NCBI GenBank assembly: GCA_003864495.1
Contig: ML133429.1
Coordinates: 558,001 to 622,000 of the forward strand
Source of the DNA: Nemopilema nomurai
Taxonomy: Eukaryota > Cnidaria > Scyphozoa > Rhizostomeae > Rhizostomatidae
Direction of reading: 5' to 3'
DNA: 64,000 nt
The position numbers and the translations under genes were made by a program. Under the pieces are notes generated by a model. The model did no database searches. It was not told the DNA's origin and was given only the letters and a program-made list of their open reading frames with translations. Every line of letters starts with the position of its first letter. Within the stretch, counting starts at the first letter, position 1. This document shows, piece after piece, positions 34,529 through 45,651 of the stretch.

Positions 34529-34662
34529 AATGATTGGTCATTTACAGCCAATCATACGCTCTCCGTACCACCCTCTAGTGTTTACGATCCGTAACTGGCT
34601 ATTCTGCCAGCTTTTGGTCATTTACCGACGTTTGTATACTCTGAGAAGTGTCGGACGAAGAA
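34529..34662. mobile_element. MITE copy B (same family as 20925-21136)
   Basis: TGATTGGTCATTTACAGCCA is followed by CATACGCTCTCCGTACCACCC, CGATCCGTAACTGGCTATT and TTTTGGTCATTTACCGACG, ending near GTCGGACGAA. It aligns with the minus-strand reading of copy A over its left part and with the right half of copy A over the rest. No coding is seen. It may extend a little beyond these limits. Confidence 0.55.
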
Positions 34663-35680
34663 ATACCTTCTATTCCAAGCCATTTGGAAGTTCTAGTAAA
34701 GAAGTAGTCACATTATATGTTGGTAAAGAAGTAAAGAGGAGGTGAAAATAAGATGTCTTGCTTTGATTGCATTTTGCGATAAGAAGCAATGGTCAATCTA
34801 AAAAGCTTACGTTTATGAATGACAAGATCGATGACCACGATTCACATTTATGAATGACAAGATCTTTGCGACCATTACAGGAAGCCAACGTAGATGGGTA
34901 AACAATAGTTTTGGACTGCCCCAAGCTGATTTACAGGCATGGATACCAAAAAGTGGTGAGGTTGGGCTCATCGGAGCAGACTTTGAGGGTTGTGGAGCTT
35001 GAGTACCTAGTGGCAATAATTTGGGGGGGGGCTCAGCCCTCATGGGAATTCGGGAGGCAGGCTTATATTTAATAAAAGTGAGAAAATGTCGATAATGGAA
35101 AATAATACATAAGACCGTCAGCTAGAATCTCTTCCTTGGTAATAGTCACAATTTTTAGCCACCCCCTTGGGTCCTCGTTAGATTTAAAATGAAATTGCTC
35201 AATGGGGCTGGAAATGAGCAAGCACATGACTAGCACGTGATCATGAGGAACACGTTAGAGAAAAAACAATAGTACCTAATATAATGTTTAATCTGTACCA
35301 CCACTTTATAGGAGACGAAGATTAAGAAGATGCTCCATCTTTTGCTTGTTTTTGTCTAGCACTTCATCTCTAAGCAATTTGCAAACAATTCCACTATCGC
35401 CAAGATATCTCTATCGCCCCATGAAAGGCAGGTCATCAGTAAAACGCAATCGCAATGACCACGCAAATTCAACACAGCTGATCTGTCATAAACTCAAGCT
35501 CTTACGTTTCAGCTGCAAGAGGAATTTTTCTTAAGTTGCTTAGACATGTTTCCCGCTGTTTGCACCTTGCTTTGAACAAAAGAAATTGTATTCATCAGAA
35601 ATCTTATCAAACCTGTATTGATATATGCTGACAGTTTCAAAACATTGTCCTATCCCTATTACAACTTCGGGTAATCAGCT

Positions 35681-35893
35681 TCAAGATTCAATTACACACA
35701 CATCTTGATCACATTGCTGCTCAAAGCTAACAAGATTTGCTTCTTCCTTTTCAAGCACGTTGCCCAGGGGGTCAAAGTACATGCTGGTAGTAGCAAAGAT
35801 AGACTTTGATTGCTGACTAATTCTTCGTAGAAAAATATTAGTTTCTTCCATTATTCTACTGAAATACCTTCCCACCACTTTCAAGAAGGTTTC
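35681..35893 (-). other. Possible terminal coding exon of an unassigned minus-strand gene
   Basis: On the minus strand, an acceptor-like GATATTCCAG is followed by an open frame of about 70 codons beginning TFLKVVGRYFSRIMEETN and containing YFDPLGNVLEKEEANL, ending DVCVIES-stop at 35681. The composition is protein-like and helical. I found no upstream exon in matching phase: the minus frame at 36085-36351 does not join cleanly. It may be a real last exon, a gene fragment or chance. I recognise no family. Confidence 0.25.
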
Positions 35894-37040
35894 TGGAATA
35901 TCTTTATGAATATCTTTAGATACTTGAGAATGCGAAATTTATTTATTGCGTGTCAGTGGTATTTAGTAAGTACGTACCCTTACAAATGCACTGTAATGTA
36001 TTTTAAACAACGATGCACGATAAACTGAGTATTTCAGAATCATCTTTTATGTATTTCTCTGTATTCCTCTATATGTGATTTTTATTAAAATGAAATCTCT
36101 AAAGACTTAATGTACTGAAACACTTTATAATGAATGCCGCTTGTGGCATTAACGTTTTGGCACTGCTGAAAAATTTCATCGACCACACATGATGTGCTGA
36201 AAATTAAAATTAATGACAAGTCTTCTAAGTATTTGATTCTAAGTATTCGACATAGATGCATAGACATCTCATTATGACCGTTAATTGCCTTAATAAAACC
36301 GCCAGTCCACTCGTCTACATGATTCCTACATATGTGCATTTTATATGGCAATCCTTTTACTATACATATTATAGAATAAGTTCATGATTAATTTAGACCA
36401 TTTTCATCCGGCTGCCGTATAGCTCTTTGCTGTGCTAATAGTTTTAATGCGCAAGGTTTCTTACAAGAAATGGTAAGCTGCAATCGTAGAATCAAAGTCC
36501 AATAGACAGGTATGATGCTACGTATACAATTTACATGCTAGTGCAGATTCGTATGGTTGTACCGATAACCCGGTTGGTATCATCGACATTGAAACTTAAC
36601 GAAGAAACACACAGGTAGGAAAGTGTTTATTCCTTCTTCTCTGGCTAAAGACTAGTTACTGAAGCAGCTAGTGCAAACTCTTTTAATTCGCAGGATGCAA
36701 CAATATTTCTAGCAATCAAATTGTACCAAACATTTAATCAAGCTTTAAACATTTGCTCTTTCATTGTTTGATAAGCTGTTCGTGTCATTTTGTCATAGTC
36801 ATCGTGTTTGATCTTTATTGCTTATAATTGAAAATCACCTGGTTTTCGTATTTCGATCCAGTCAAATAGAACATTATCAACCGTGCAAAATTTCTCGTGA
36901 AAGCCCTTCACTACCTTGTTTTTAAACCATAATCCGTTACCTATTTAGGTTTGCAATGTTTTGTCAACCATAAACCACGTACACAACAACGAAAGCGTGC
37001 CTCACTCCACGACCTAAGACCCCCGGCTATTTCTCATACT

Positions 37041-37046
37041 TATAAA
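37041..37046 (+). promoter_or_regulatory. TATA-box candidate of the first CUB receptor gene
   Basis: TATAAA lies 117 bp before the start codon at 37163, which leaves room for a short 5' leader. The next CUB gene has a clearer TATAAATA, so a TATA promoter in both is plausible. Confidence 0.35.
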
Positions 37047-37162
37047 GACCAATATAGTGGCATGTGTTTAATAGGCAGATGCATACCTCAATCCATCGCA
37101 AATCTGGGCACAGCTTTCTTCATATTATGCAAGGCTCTTAAAGCAAGAACACTAGGACAGAA

Positions 37163-39575
37163 ATGCAGGCCCTCAAAACAGTGTTGGGAGCAATGATTGC
37201 CCTGGGTTTTGTCACTGTTGTCATCTGTTCAAGTAAGTGTGACAACTTTCACTATCTTTGTATTCAAGTATTGTGATGGTATAAAGATACAGAAATGTCA
37301 GGAAGCTTTTAGCTTGCCTAGGCCAACATGGCTCAATGATACAAACTAAAACCACCGGTTGGAGATTAAGCCAAATTTTTTTGATAATTAGAAATTTCTT
37401 TGCTTTTTATCATAATTTTTCTTCCAAGTTTTGTACAAACAGATTAGATTTCATACTATCATAATATTTTGGATGACGCTTAATCGAAATAATTAACCTC
37501 TGACTTAAATATCAGAAAATAAATATCAGGACAATATGTCAAGAAAGTTCAGATTCCAAAATTTAAGGAAACATAACTTCTTTTCGTTTGAGGCTTACAG
37601 TTTGACATTGCTAGTGACTATGGGCAGTTTTCATCGCCAAATTACCCAGAGAATTATCCGGTGAACGTTACCTGCTGGTGGACCATAACTGTAGTATCCG
37701 GCTCACGAGTTCTTCTCAACTTCACTGACTTTCAAGTAGAGAAGAACAAAAAATGCCTTTATGACTACCTTGTCATAAGGGAATCAAAGAGAGGCTGGGG
37801 AGCGATGACTACGAGATACTGTGGTCACGGTACCATTCAGGAATATCTGTCCGAAAGAAACCAGATTCAAGTAGTGTTTGCTTCAGATGTACTTGGGAAA
37901 GTTGGAAAGGGCTTCATCGCCAATTGGGTTGCAGCTGATGGCATGGGTAGGCCATTAGTCAAAACAGGTAATATGTGATATACTACCTTTTATTAAGACA
38001 TTTTTTTCTATCGAGGTGTTTTTCAATTATCTTTTTGTCATTTGCAACTCTCTCTTAAGAGCCCACAGAAGATGATTTTGGTGTCAGTATGAAGTATGTC
38101 TCAAGATCCTACTCAGAAGGTCTCTTGTCTGGAACAAAGTTGTGGGGCAATACGGTTATAACAAATAGAAACAAAATTATGCTCAAGCCAACGAACAGTC
38201 TTGGGCGTGATGGTGTGAGTTAACTGAGTCAAAGCTTCTTCAGAACCATGACAAGATTGGTAGCAAGTTTAAAGACCATACTGAAGGTAAGCCCTTTAAG
38301 CGAACTTTGAAAATCTGTCCACTGAACTCAACATACAGTCAACGCACATTTATAAAATATTAAACATTTCTTTTCAAACCAGATTAAAGGTTTTGGCTAA
38401 TTGAGACACAAATTAGAAATTGTTGAGACATGCATTTTGAAATGTTTTCAGATTGTATGCATTTGGCTGCGACTTTTAATTGCCGGACCTCGTTGTCTCA
38501 TTTCAATGCCATTTCAATTCTCTCATTTCTCATTTGTCCGAATGCTAATTTCTTTCAGACCTTGTTTCCAGAAATCGGCGTCTTGTCATAATTCTTGGCA
38601 GCTTCATTGTTCTGCTCTCAATCTTCAGTGTTGTCACTATTGTTTTGATTGGTCGCAGGAGCGAGGCTATGAGGTGACGTCATACACACTTTTCTATCAT
38701 TCACTGAAGTTGCGGAATCTATCAAGCAAAGTTTGTTTTTGCAGAATCGAGATCCACAAGAGATTTACTAAGCAATGGACGATAAATATTTTAATAAATG
38801 AAAAATTGGTTATGACTTGAACTTTTATTTATAGATCCGGTTTTACAAGCACTAAGGCACATGCTGCCCGAAGTTCAAGGAGTTTTTGGACAACAGACCA
38901 AAAGACCCCACGTGACTCGCATCCAGGCTTTCAAATCATCGATGGTGACGTCATAATTGTTTCCACCGATGGTAGGGTGCTGGGTCAACCAGAGAGACGT
39001 TGCATTCCTTCGATTCATGAATCCGAGAGATTTAGTAGAGCGACGGATTTCTTTATGTCTCCATGCAAAAGAAGAAGGATCGAAGGGAGAACTTACGATT
39101 TTGCTGAATCGCATCAACATTACCTGGTGGTGCAATCAGGTAGGATTATGTCGTGTGGGGGGGGGGGGGGGAGGTAAAATTAAAAGAGATAAAACAACCT
39201 TCTGATGTAAATGAAATTAAAAGTAATAAGAGAGAAATTTAGATTTTGAGTTGCAGTCAAAAGGGGAAAACAGAGCTTTCAAAAAAAACCAAAGAATAAA
39301 GTCAGGTCTAGGTATTGATTCTGCAAATGATGGAAAAGAAGTTATTTGAGAGTTGAAATCTAGATTCAACCGAGATTGAAATCTAAAGAAAAGTAAGGAA
39401 ACCCAAAAGGAGATTCATACTAGTTGAGTATACTTAATTTGAGGTACACAACATATAAAAGATATATTAGAATTAGACTTGGATACAAGATAAAATCAGC
39501 AGCACTTATCTTTTTCTAGATGAATACGGCAACGATATCGGAAGTGTATCAGATGCCACGGATGAATATTGCTAA
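37163..39575 (+). CDS. Single-CUB transmembrane receptor with long cytoplasmic tail, 357 aa
   Basis: Exons: 37163-37232, 37593-37967, 38060-38212, 38559-38673, 38835-39139, 39520-39575. A signal peptide (1-23; AMIALGFVTVVICSS) is followed by one CUB domain (about 25-138) with FSSPNYPENYP, CWWTI, CLYDYLVIRE and RYCG. Only three of the usual four CUB cysteines are present; the first is missing. A juxtamembrane region leads to a membrane helix (about 208-229, VIILGSFIVLLSIFSVVTIVLIG) and a tail of about 128 residues. The tail has tyrosines at 325, 334, 342 and 356; YLVV and YGND resemble SH2-binding motifs. It also has a basic CKRRR patch. Acceptor 37593 was chosen because the alternative at 37601 breaks frame. 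An AATAAA lies at 39889. Ligand and role are unknown; the gene is probably paralogous to the CUB gene at 41433. Confidence 0.85.
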
Positions 39576-41131
39576 CTCACATCAAAGCAACTCAGATGCA
39601 TCCGCCCTTTCTTAGTTGCACTTTGTTACAGCATACCAACTGATCTGCACATGCCGTTATTTGCTTAATCTGGATGCAACTGAATCCTTGTTGCTGGGGA
39701 CATACATGCGGAATACATTAAAAATAAGGAAGACTCCTGGATTTGCCTTAGATTCGAACATTGAGTACTCGCGCCAAAGCAGAGCATTGCATGTATGGTC
39801 TTTTAACAGAAATAGGGCTTCAAAAAGCTGTTACATATCGCAGAACGCACCTTATGATTGAGTAAACATAAAAAAGACAATCATTTTAAATAAATCTGGA
39901 TTGAGTTTATTTTTTGCTACAATAATCTTCCCTGTGTTTCTTTTTACCACGTCGATTGATGACGTAGGGTCACGTGATGTAAGAGGCACTAGTAACAATT
40001 TGGCGTTTTCTTCAGAACATAATATATTATTGATGCTATGATTGTGATTGGTTCTATTCCTTTATCTGCTACCCCCTGTACCTTTCTGGCTGTCTATCGT
40101 ACAGTAGCACATAGAGACTAAGAAACTGGGGGCGGGCTCCACTTCAGTCCAAGTCTTTTACAAGACCCTTTTCAAAGAAACAGCCGCTTCCACCATTAAT
40201 CGATTCCCACTTATATTAAATCTAGCACAGAACTACTCTAGCCCCTTTCCAAACTGTGCCCCTGAGACACAAAAGCTTTCTTTGTCGCTGTGCATCCGAC
40301 GTTATTCAACAAGCAAGTTTTTACTGAAGTGAAGATTCAGGCTAGGACTGGAACGTGCTACTACTGGCACAAAGTCGACAGTATAATCCTAGCAAACCAA
40401 AAGTCTAATGTTGTTGCATTAAAACTTACTGAAGCATTGTTTATATTGAGCAAAATTTGTCATTGAGCTGCCATCTTGACTGTAGGCTCTATCTATGCTC
40501 AAATCGCAGTCCCCTAATCATACAATTTTGCTCCTGTACTGTTTCCTTTAAGAGCACCACAACCTCTTTCCTATTCAAATTCTTCATTTCCTGTATAGAT
40601 TACTATTTAGCTCATTAGTTAGGCATAGGGGCTAGTTCATAGAAGCACGTACGGCCTAGATATTGGAAACATGTTACTTCTTGATTCCTTTCAACGGTCT
40701 TTTGTTGTTGTTCCAATTCACGAGATTTTAACTGTAATTCTACTTCATTCAGCAACCTCTTACAACTTCTGTTCCATACCCTTAATGGGCAAGTACCCGA
40801 TTTTCTAAGACAATATACCCGTGCCCTTTGGCTTGCATATGACGTTATTTCACAACATTTTATATGCCAATGACCTATCAGAGTGACGCTTTGAAGTAGG
40901 CAAAGAGTTGGTATTGAAGCCTCCTTAGCCACGACATGCATATACTTACGTTTGGAGAGGAAAAATTGTAGAGAATTCATAAAGCTAAGCCAAGCACTCC
41001 ACAACCAAGCCAAACACTTTTCATCAGAATGGAATTTGGCAGCTTTAAGCGCTGCTGGAATGGGTCATCGAGAGGGAATTAGGTCATAAGTCAAGAATGG
41101 GTCATAAGCAAACGTTGGTGTTTCTCTTTGG
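39576..41131. other. Intergenic region between the two CUB genes
   Basis: This contains the 3' UTR of the first CUB gene up to an AATAAA at 39889-39894, then DNA without a supported gene. A 132-codon minus-strand frame (40615-41013) has no recognisable domain or splice context and is not called. Three AGGTCA-like half-sites lie at the right end, just before the TATA box of the next gene. Confidence 0.45.
41062..41104 (+). promoter_or_regulatory. Three spaced (A/G)GGTCA half-sites upstream of the TATA box
   Basis: GGGTCA at 41062-41067, AGGTCA at 41081-41086 and GGGTCA at 41099-41104 stand in the same orientation 28-70 bp before TATAAATA. The second and third are both followed by TAAG (GGTCATAAG repeated), suggesting a duplicated binding site. 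They are nuclear-receptor-like half-sites, but the spacing (12-13 bp) is not a standard dimer element. Confidence 0.35.
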
Positions 41132-41139
41132 TATAAATA
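41132..41139 (+). promoter_or_regulatory. TATA box of the second CUB receptor gene
   Basis: TATAAATA, followed by a GAGAGG-rich stretch, is a strong core-promoter match. It lies about 300 bp upstream of the ATG at 41433. Transcription would start near 41160-41170 if the usual 25-30-bp spacing applies. Confidence 0.55.
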
Positions 41140-41432
41140 GAGAGGGGAACTTGGACGACAAGAAAAGGACGTCTACACAAAAAGGCCAAAGTTTGTGGAA
41201 TTTTCAGTTTCATGTGTTTACTTATAGTTGCTTATGTGTTGCAGCCTAAGTTGCCTGTATAACAGGAAAAACAGCGAATGGAAGCAGTGATTGGACTTGC
41301 AAATAGAAAGGAACAGCAGAGTGTGGCTTTTGCACGTTTAGGCCGCTTGAGGGAATGCCAGCAAGTCGAGTTGATGTCGATAGAGAGTCATAGAGGAAAT
41401 CATGGAGTAAAAGAACAATTACCTCTGCACAA

Positions 41433-43996
41433 ATGAGAAGCATCTCTGGTCTAGTGTTCGTTTATCTTTACATGTGCCATGAAGAAATTAACGCATTAAC
41501 AGGTTAGCTATGCTGCTTAAGTATCTATTAACACAGCTCGTGGTCTTTTTTTCCCAGAAAAAGGTGATCAAAAAGCCATTTAACACGAAAGAATCAAGAT
41601 TTCAAATAAATGTCTAGGGTAACATTGTCAATGTGTATGGTTGTTACTATTGGTAAAAGTGGAGAATTGTTTTGTTTTCTCTAGTCTTCTCATTTATCCC
41701 TAGCTACTCCAACCAAAACGAATTGGTTGCAAGGATTATTAACTTTTTCTAGGGCTAGGCGTAGTTCCATCCATCTTTAACCAAATGATATTCTGCATGT
41801 TTTTTAATACAATGATTAAGATGCTTTCAAGGATGCTATTCAGTGAGTTTGCCACCCCTTCATTTTAAATAACTATCATCCAGCTAGAATATTGTTCTCT
41901 TCATAGAGTACCGATTTGATGTCCATGGCAAGTCCGGTTTCGTAATCACCCCAAACTTTCCGCATCCGTACCCGAAAGACATGTCTTGTCACTGGAACAT
42001 CACAGCTGGTGATGGCTATTTGCTTTACATAAAGTTTGCAGCTCTTGGTTTGGAAACCAGCATTAACTGCAGCAGAAATAGAGTCCGGATCCGCGATGCT
42101 TCTGATGCTTCCTGGCAGAGCTACTGTTCCGGTGATCCGGGTCTTATTTCATTAGAAACCGGATGGGCGCAGATCCAGTTTATAAGTGATGCAGATAATG
42201 ATGTAGCTGGATTCAATCTTACTTGGGTTGCTGTTGAAAAGGGTGCTAAGATTATTTACCAGAGACTCACATTGTTGCATTGTAAAAGTATTTTTCCAAC
42301 TATCTCAAAATTTGCTACTGCTGCTCTCAGAAGCTCTATAGGGGTATTCTATACGGAATCCAGAAAAGTTGTTAAACTTCCTCTAGACAAAAACATCCTA
42401 GAAGGCAAATCTTCCTCACAGAACAATAGGAAGTAGGCGTGGCTTAGGTGTGTCGGATAGGCTTCTATTATTCTTCAAAGACCTTCCTCCGGTTAGTGGC
42501 CGTGCGACCGTAATGTTTTCCTGACTCTGATTCTATTGGGGCTCGTTCAATTGAAGTGATTCTTGCTTTGCCTAGAACATTTCCTTGTTATTGCCCTCTA
42601 AAGGGTATTACGTCTTTTTACGTTTGAAATAGAAATTTATTAATAACCAGCCCCTTTTCTCTTGTAGAAGCGATGCGTATCTCTTCTAGCCTTTATAGCA
42701 CATCCGATGCCACATGCTTGAACCTTCGAAGCTCCACAACATACATCATCCCTTCTTGTGAGCTGCCATCTAGCGGTGCATCTCCACAAGCCTCCATTCT
42801 AAGCCCCGATGCAACCTACTTCAGGCCAAAGACCTGTGAATGCTTGCATACTGACTATATTACTGGTCAATCAACAGATATCGAAAAAGAGCAACATTAT
42901 TCCACAATAAGCGCCACCGCATTTACAGCGGTTGAAGTTGACATGGCGTCAACTCGAACCACGATGTTGGGTGTTGTTAATTTTCGAACTCCTGAAGCCA
43001 CTGTTTTTCGAACTACCAGTACAAATCAGCTGTTTTTGTCATCTAAAGAAACTCGTAGCAAAGAAAGCTCCAGGGTGATACAAAATTCTTGCAATAAAAT
43101 CGGTATGAACCATTTGGAAATTTGAATTTGAATTAATTACTTGATGCTTATATGGTCAATTTATGACAGAAATGACTTTAATAACAAGCTTATCTCTTTA
43201 AACAACATACGTAAGATAACCCTTTCGAATTTCTCTAATTTCATAATTCTCAGATAATTCTCTTGAATATAAAGAGCTAAATATCAATTAAAATATAAAT
43301 TATTTCCTTGAATATAAAGAGCAACAATTCACATTTTATTACCACGATAGAGCTTAAGAATAAATGGCAAAAGCTAAATAATTGCAAGTTAAATATCCCG
43401 CAATCAAAGCCAATGGGCTACCATTTGCTGCCATTGCTTTTAGTTCAGATGTTTAGCCCTTCGTACCCAGGCTCCTTGACCTGAAGATCGTGGCTCCCAG
43501 AATTCTTCTTGAGACGACGATCTCAAAAGCCAGATCCCCTATAGCGAAGGTTTGAAATTTAGAAACGAAGATACAAAAGAAGATTACTTTTACTAATCCT
43601 GTGTTGAATCTGTAAGAAGATCATCAAATTAAGTAGTGGAAGTTTGGTTTACAAATTATCACATCTCTGCTTAGAAGTGACAATTTCAATCAATAAATTC
43701 CGCTTCTAATTTACTTAAGGAAATGAAAGAGAATATTCATCACGATTGGTGTTTGCATTAGTAGCAGCTGGTTCTGCGTTCTTCATCTTTGCACTGATTT
43801 TGGGTTTTTTATTACTCAAAGATAGAAGGTAAGAAAAACGCACTGATTTGATTTGCAAAGTTGTAAAGGTATATTCAGGTCTTTTATTTTTCAAATAAAA
43901 GACTTCTATCACATTACTTGTAATTGTTTAATTTGACATATCAATTGACTCTTTGAAATCAAGATTTCCTGTTTGTTAATCGACATCAGGCGATGA
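41433..43996 (+). CDS. Single-CUB transmembrane protein with a five-residue tail, 318 aa
   Basis: Exons: 41433-41502, 41907-42242, 42668-43102, 43720-43828, 43990-43996. A signal-like N terminus (MRSISGLVFVYLYMC) precedes one CUB domain (about 25-135) with GFVITPNFPHPYP, SCHWNIT, NCSRNRVRI and SYCSG. As in the upstream paralogue, the first CUB cysteine is missing. Exon 3 encodes a Ser/Thr-rich stalk (about 136-280) with many STS/TT clusters, perhaps O-glycosylated. The membrane helix is about 290-313, and the protein ends KDRRR: the last exon supplies one arginine and the stop. The donor after exon 2 (GGTGCTAAG) is weak; reading through it gives a 151-codon frame to a stop at 42436, which would be a secreted form. 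All other joins are good. AATAAA at 44684 and 44699 could end the transcript. Confidence 0.8.
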
Positions 43997-44337
43997 AGAA
44001 ACAGAATTAAATCAGACGACAGTCTTTTCGATTGTAGCGGCCATTTACAGGTGCGAGGGGGCAATTTGCATACTCGGGGTTAATTTCTTGCTTTATTACA
44101 AATTTCTCAACTACCAAAACCGAATTTTGTTTCGGAATCATAGATACTGGTTTGTTGTAGCAGTGATTATCATGAGGGCCAAGGACTCAAGATACCTCTA
44201 GCTGTCATTGAGTCATCAATCTGAAATACTCATCGTATTGAAAATCATTCTTGCATGGGTGATATCGCTCAAGTAACTAAATATTGAATAGCTAGCAAGT
44301 TGCTACGTGGCCCCCTCCCCTGCAATTTAGAAAAACA

Positions 44338-45191
44338 TCAATTCTGCTTTTCATAACAACTTAGGCCTGTTTTAGGCACAAGTTGCCTTGCCACAGCCAC
44401 ATGTCTCCTTACAACAGAATTCTGGAACATACTACTCTTGGGGATGTCGTATTCTGCAAGTTTGAATATCATATTGTTGGGCCTATCTAAACAATAATAT
44501 CTGATGATGCTTTTTATCGTAGAGGAAGCAGAGTTGATACGCAAACTGGATGAATGCTTGATGAACATTTCCACTGTGTCCTAATAAGCATCAAGTCACA
44601 TTGCAAAGACAACATCGTAGAACATAACACTTGAATTACTCAACTGTAGAACATTTGGATTATGATTTTTGTTGTAACTTTTTAATAAAATAATATGCAA
44701 TAAACAATATGCTGTGAAATAACCAATAGTTTGCTTTCAGGGTGTAAAATAAAAATACCATTGGTTACTACAGTTGTAGCATACACGACTGATCTGGAAG
44801 TTACATTACAGGTGGGAAGTAGCTGCTTGTATACATTTTTCAAGCAGTTGCTATAGAAACAGTGGATTTTTCTTCTCAGTGGTTTGAAATTTTTTAAAGT
44901 GCCAGAAGTATCAAGATAATAGATAATGGTCTAAATACTTTAACTATCATTATACTGTACACATCAGCCTTTCATACAAACACCTCTAGCCAAACAAGGG
45001 GAGAAAATGTGAGAATTACCGCAGAAAGCACATCTTACAGTTGTAATGGAGCGGAAGTCAATTCTTCTGTGGCCTAGATACTCTATGACATCATTCCCAA
45101 TTTGTTTTGATATTTCAGCAAATGATCGTAATAAGAGAATCTGTTTATTATCATTGTTTACTTTAATCTCATCTACAGAAACACCATGCAT
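44338..45191 (-). CDS. Unrecognised small protein, two exons, about 131 aa
   Basis: Exons on the minus strand: 45191-45039 and 44580-44338, joined at a consensus donor (ACT|GTAAGA) and a TTATTAG acceptor, phase 0. The joined protein begins MHGVSVDEIKVNN, contains LLLRSFAEISKQIGNDVIEYL and continues through DTVEMFIKHSSSLRINSAS to a stop at 44338. It looks mostly helical, has few prolines and no signal peptide or membrane segment. A further 5' exon may exist: an acceptor-like CATACAAG sits at the start, and an open frame beginning MFYESLEIF (from 45653 downwards) could belong to it, but no donor fits. A minus-strand AATAAA lies at 44097-44092. I know no family for it. The start at 45191 is provisional. 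Confidence 0.5.
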
Positions 45192-45651
45192 CTCTTGTAT
45201 GAGAAAAGGTGAATAATGGTTTTATAGAGTGGCAAGATAAATATAAGTTCTAAAACATCGAATCGCGTTTTGGATGCCGAAAAAATTGCCAATAACAACA
45301 TTAAAAGTGCACGAAGGTGGCCCGAAGTTGAAGGGGGCCCATTTTTGACCATTTTTTTTCGGGGGTGTAATTGACTGAAAGGGAGGCTGGAGAAAAAATT
45401 GTTGTTGTCGTTTGGAACCGAAAACGTTAAATTGCTTTTTAGCGAAGAAGGCTCATTTTGAAGAAAGGCACAGATCAAATAATAGATCAAGAAAGATATA
45501 ATCTGATTCAATATCTGATTCAGCTCCTCTTATCATGCGTTTGGTTTTATGAGGTGGAGAAGCTGAAGGGCTTTGAAAACACGATGACGCATTTGTGGCC
45601 ACGTAGGCCGAGTCAGAAACCGTTCTGAATATTTCTAAACTTTCATAAAAC

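Larger units (their letters stand above)
32695..37040. other. Intergenic region between the TIR gene and the CUB receptors
   Basis: An ATTAAA at 32714-32719 close to the TIR stop could be a polyadenylation signal. Otherwise the stretch holds three DR1 motifs (33625-33840), an A-rich AAAATAAAAC tract near 34005-34060, a MITE copy at 34529, a poly-G run near 35023 and a possible minus-strand exon at 35681-35893. I see no complete gene. Confidence 0.4.

Noticed and set aside
37601..37606. Alternative acceptor TTACAG before the first CUB exon
   Set aside because: With the signal-peptide exon in phase 1 it gives an immediate stop. The upstream acceptor at 37592 keeps the frame and adds SLQ before FDIAS.
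40615..41013. 132-codon minus-strand frame between the CUB genes
   Set aside because: Composition is unremarkable, no domain is recognised, and it overlaps the promoter side of the second CUB gene. It has no acceptor or donor context pointing to a larger gene.
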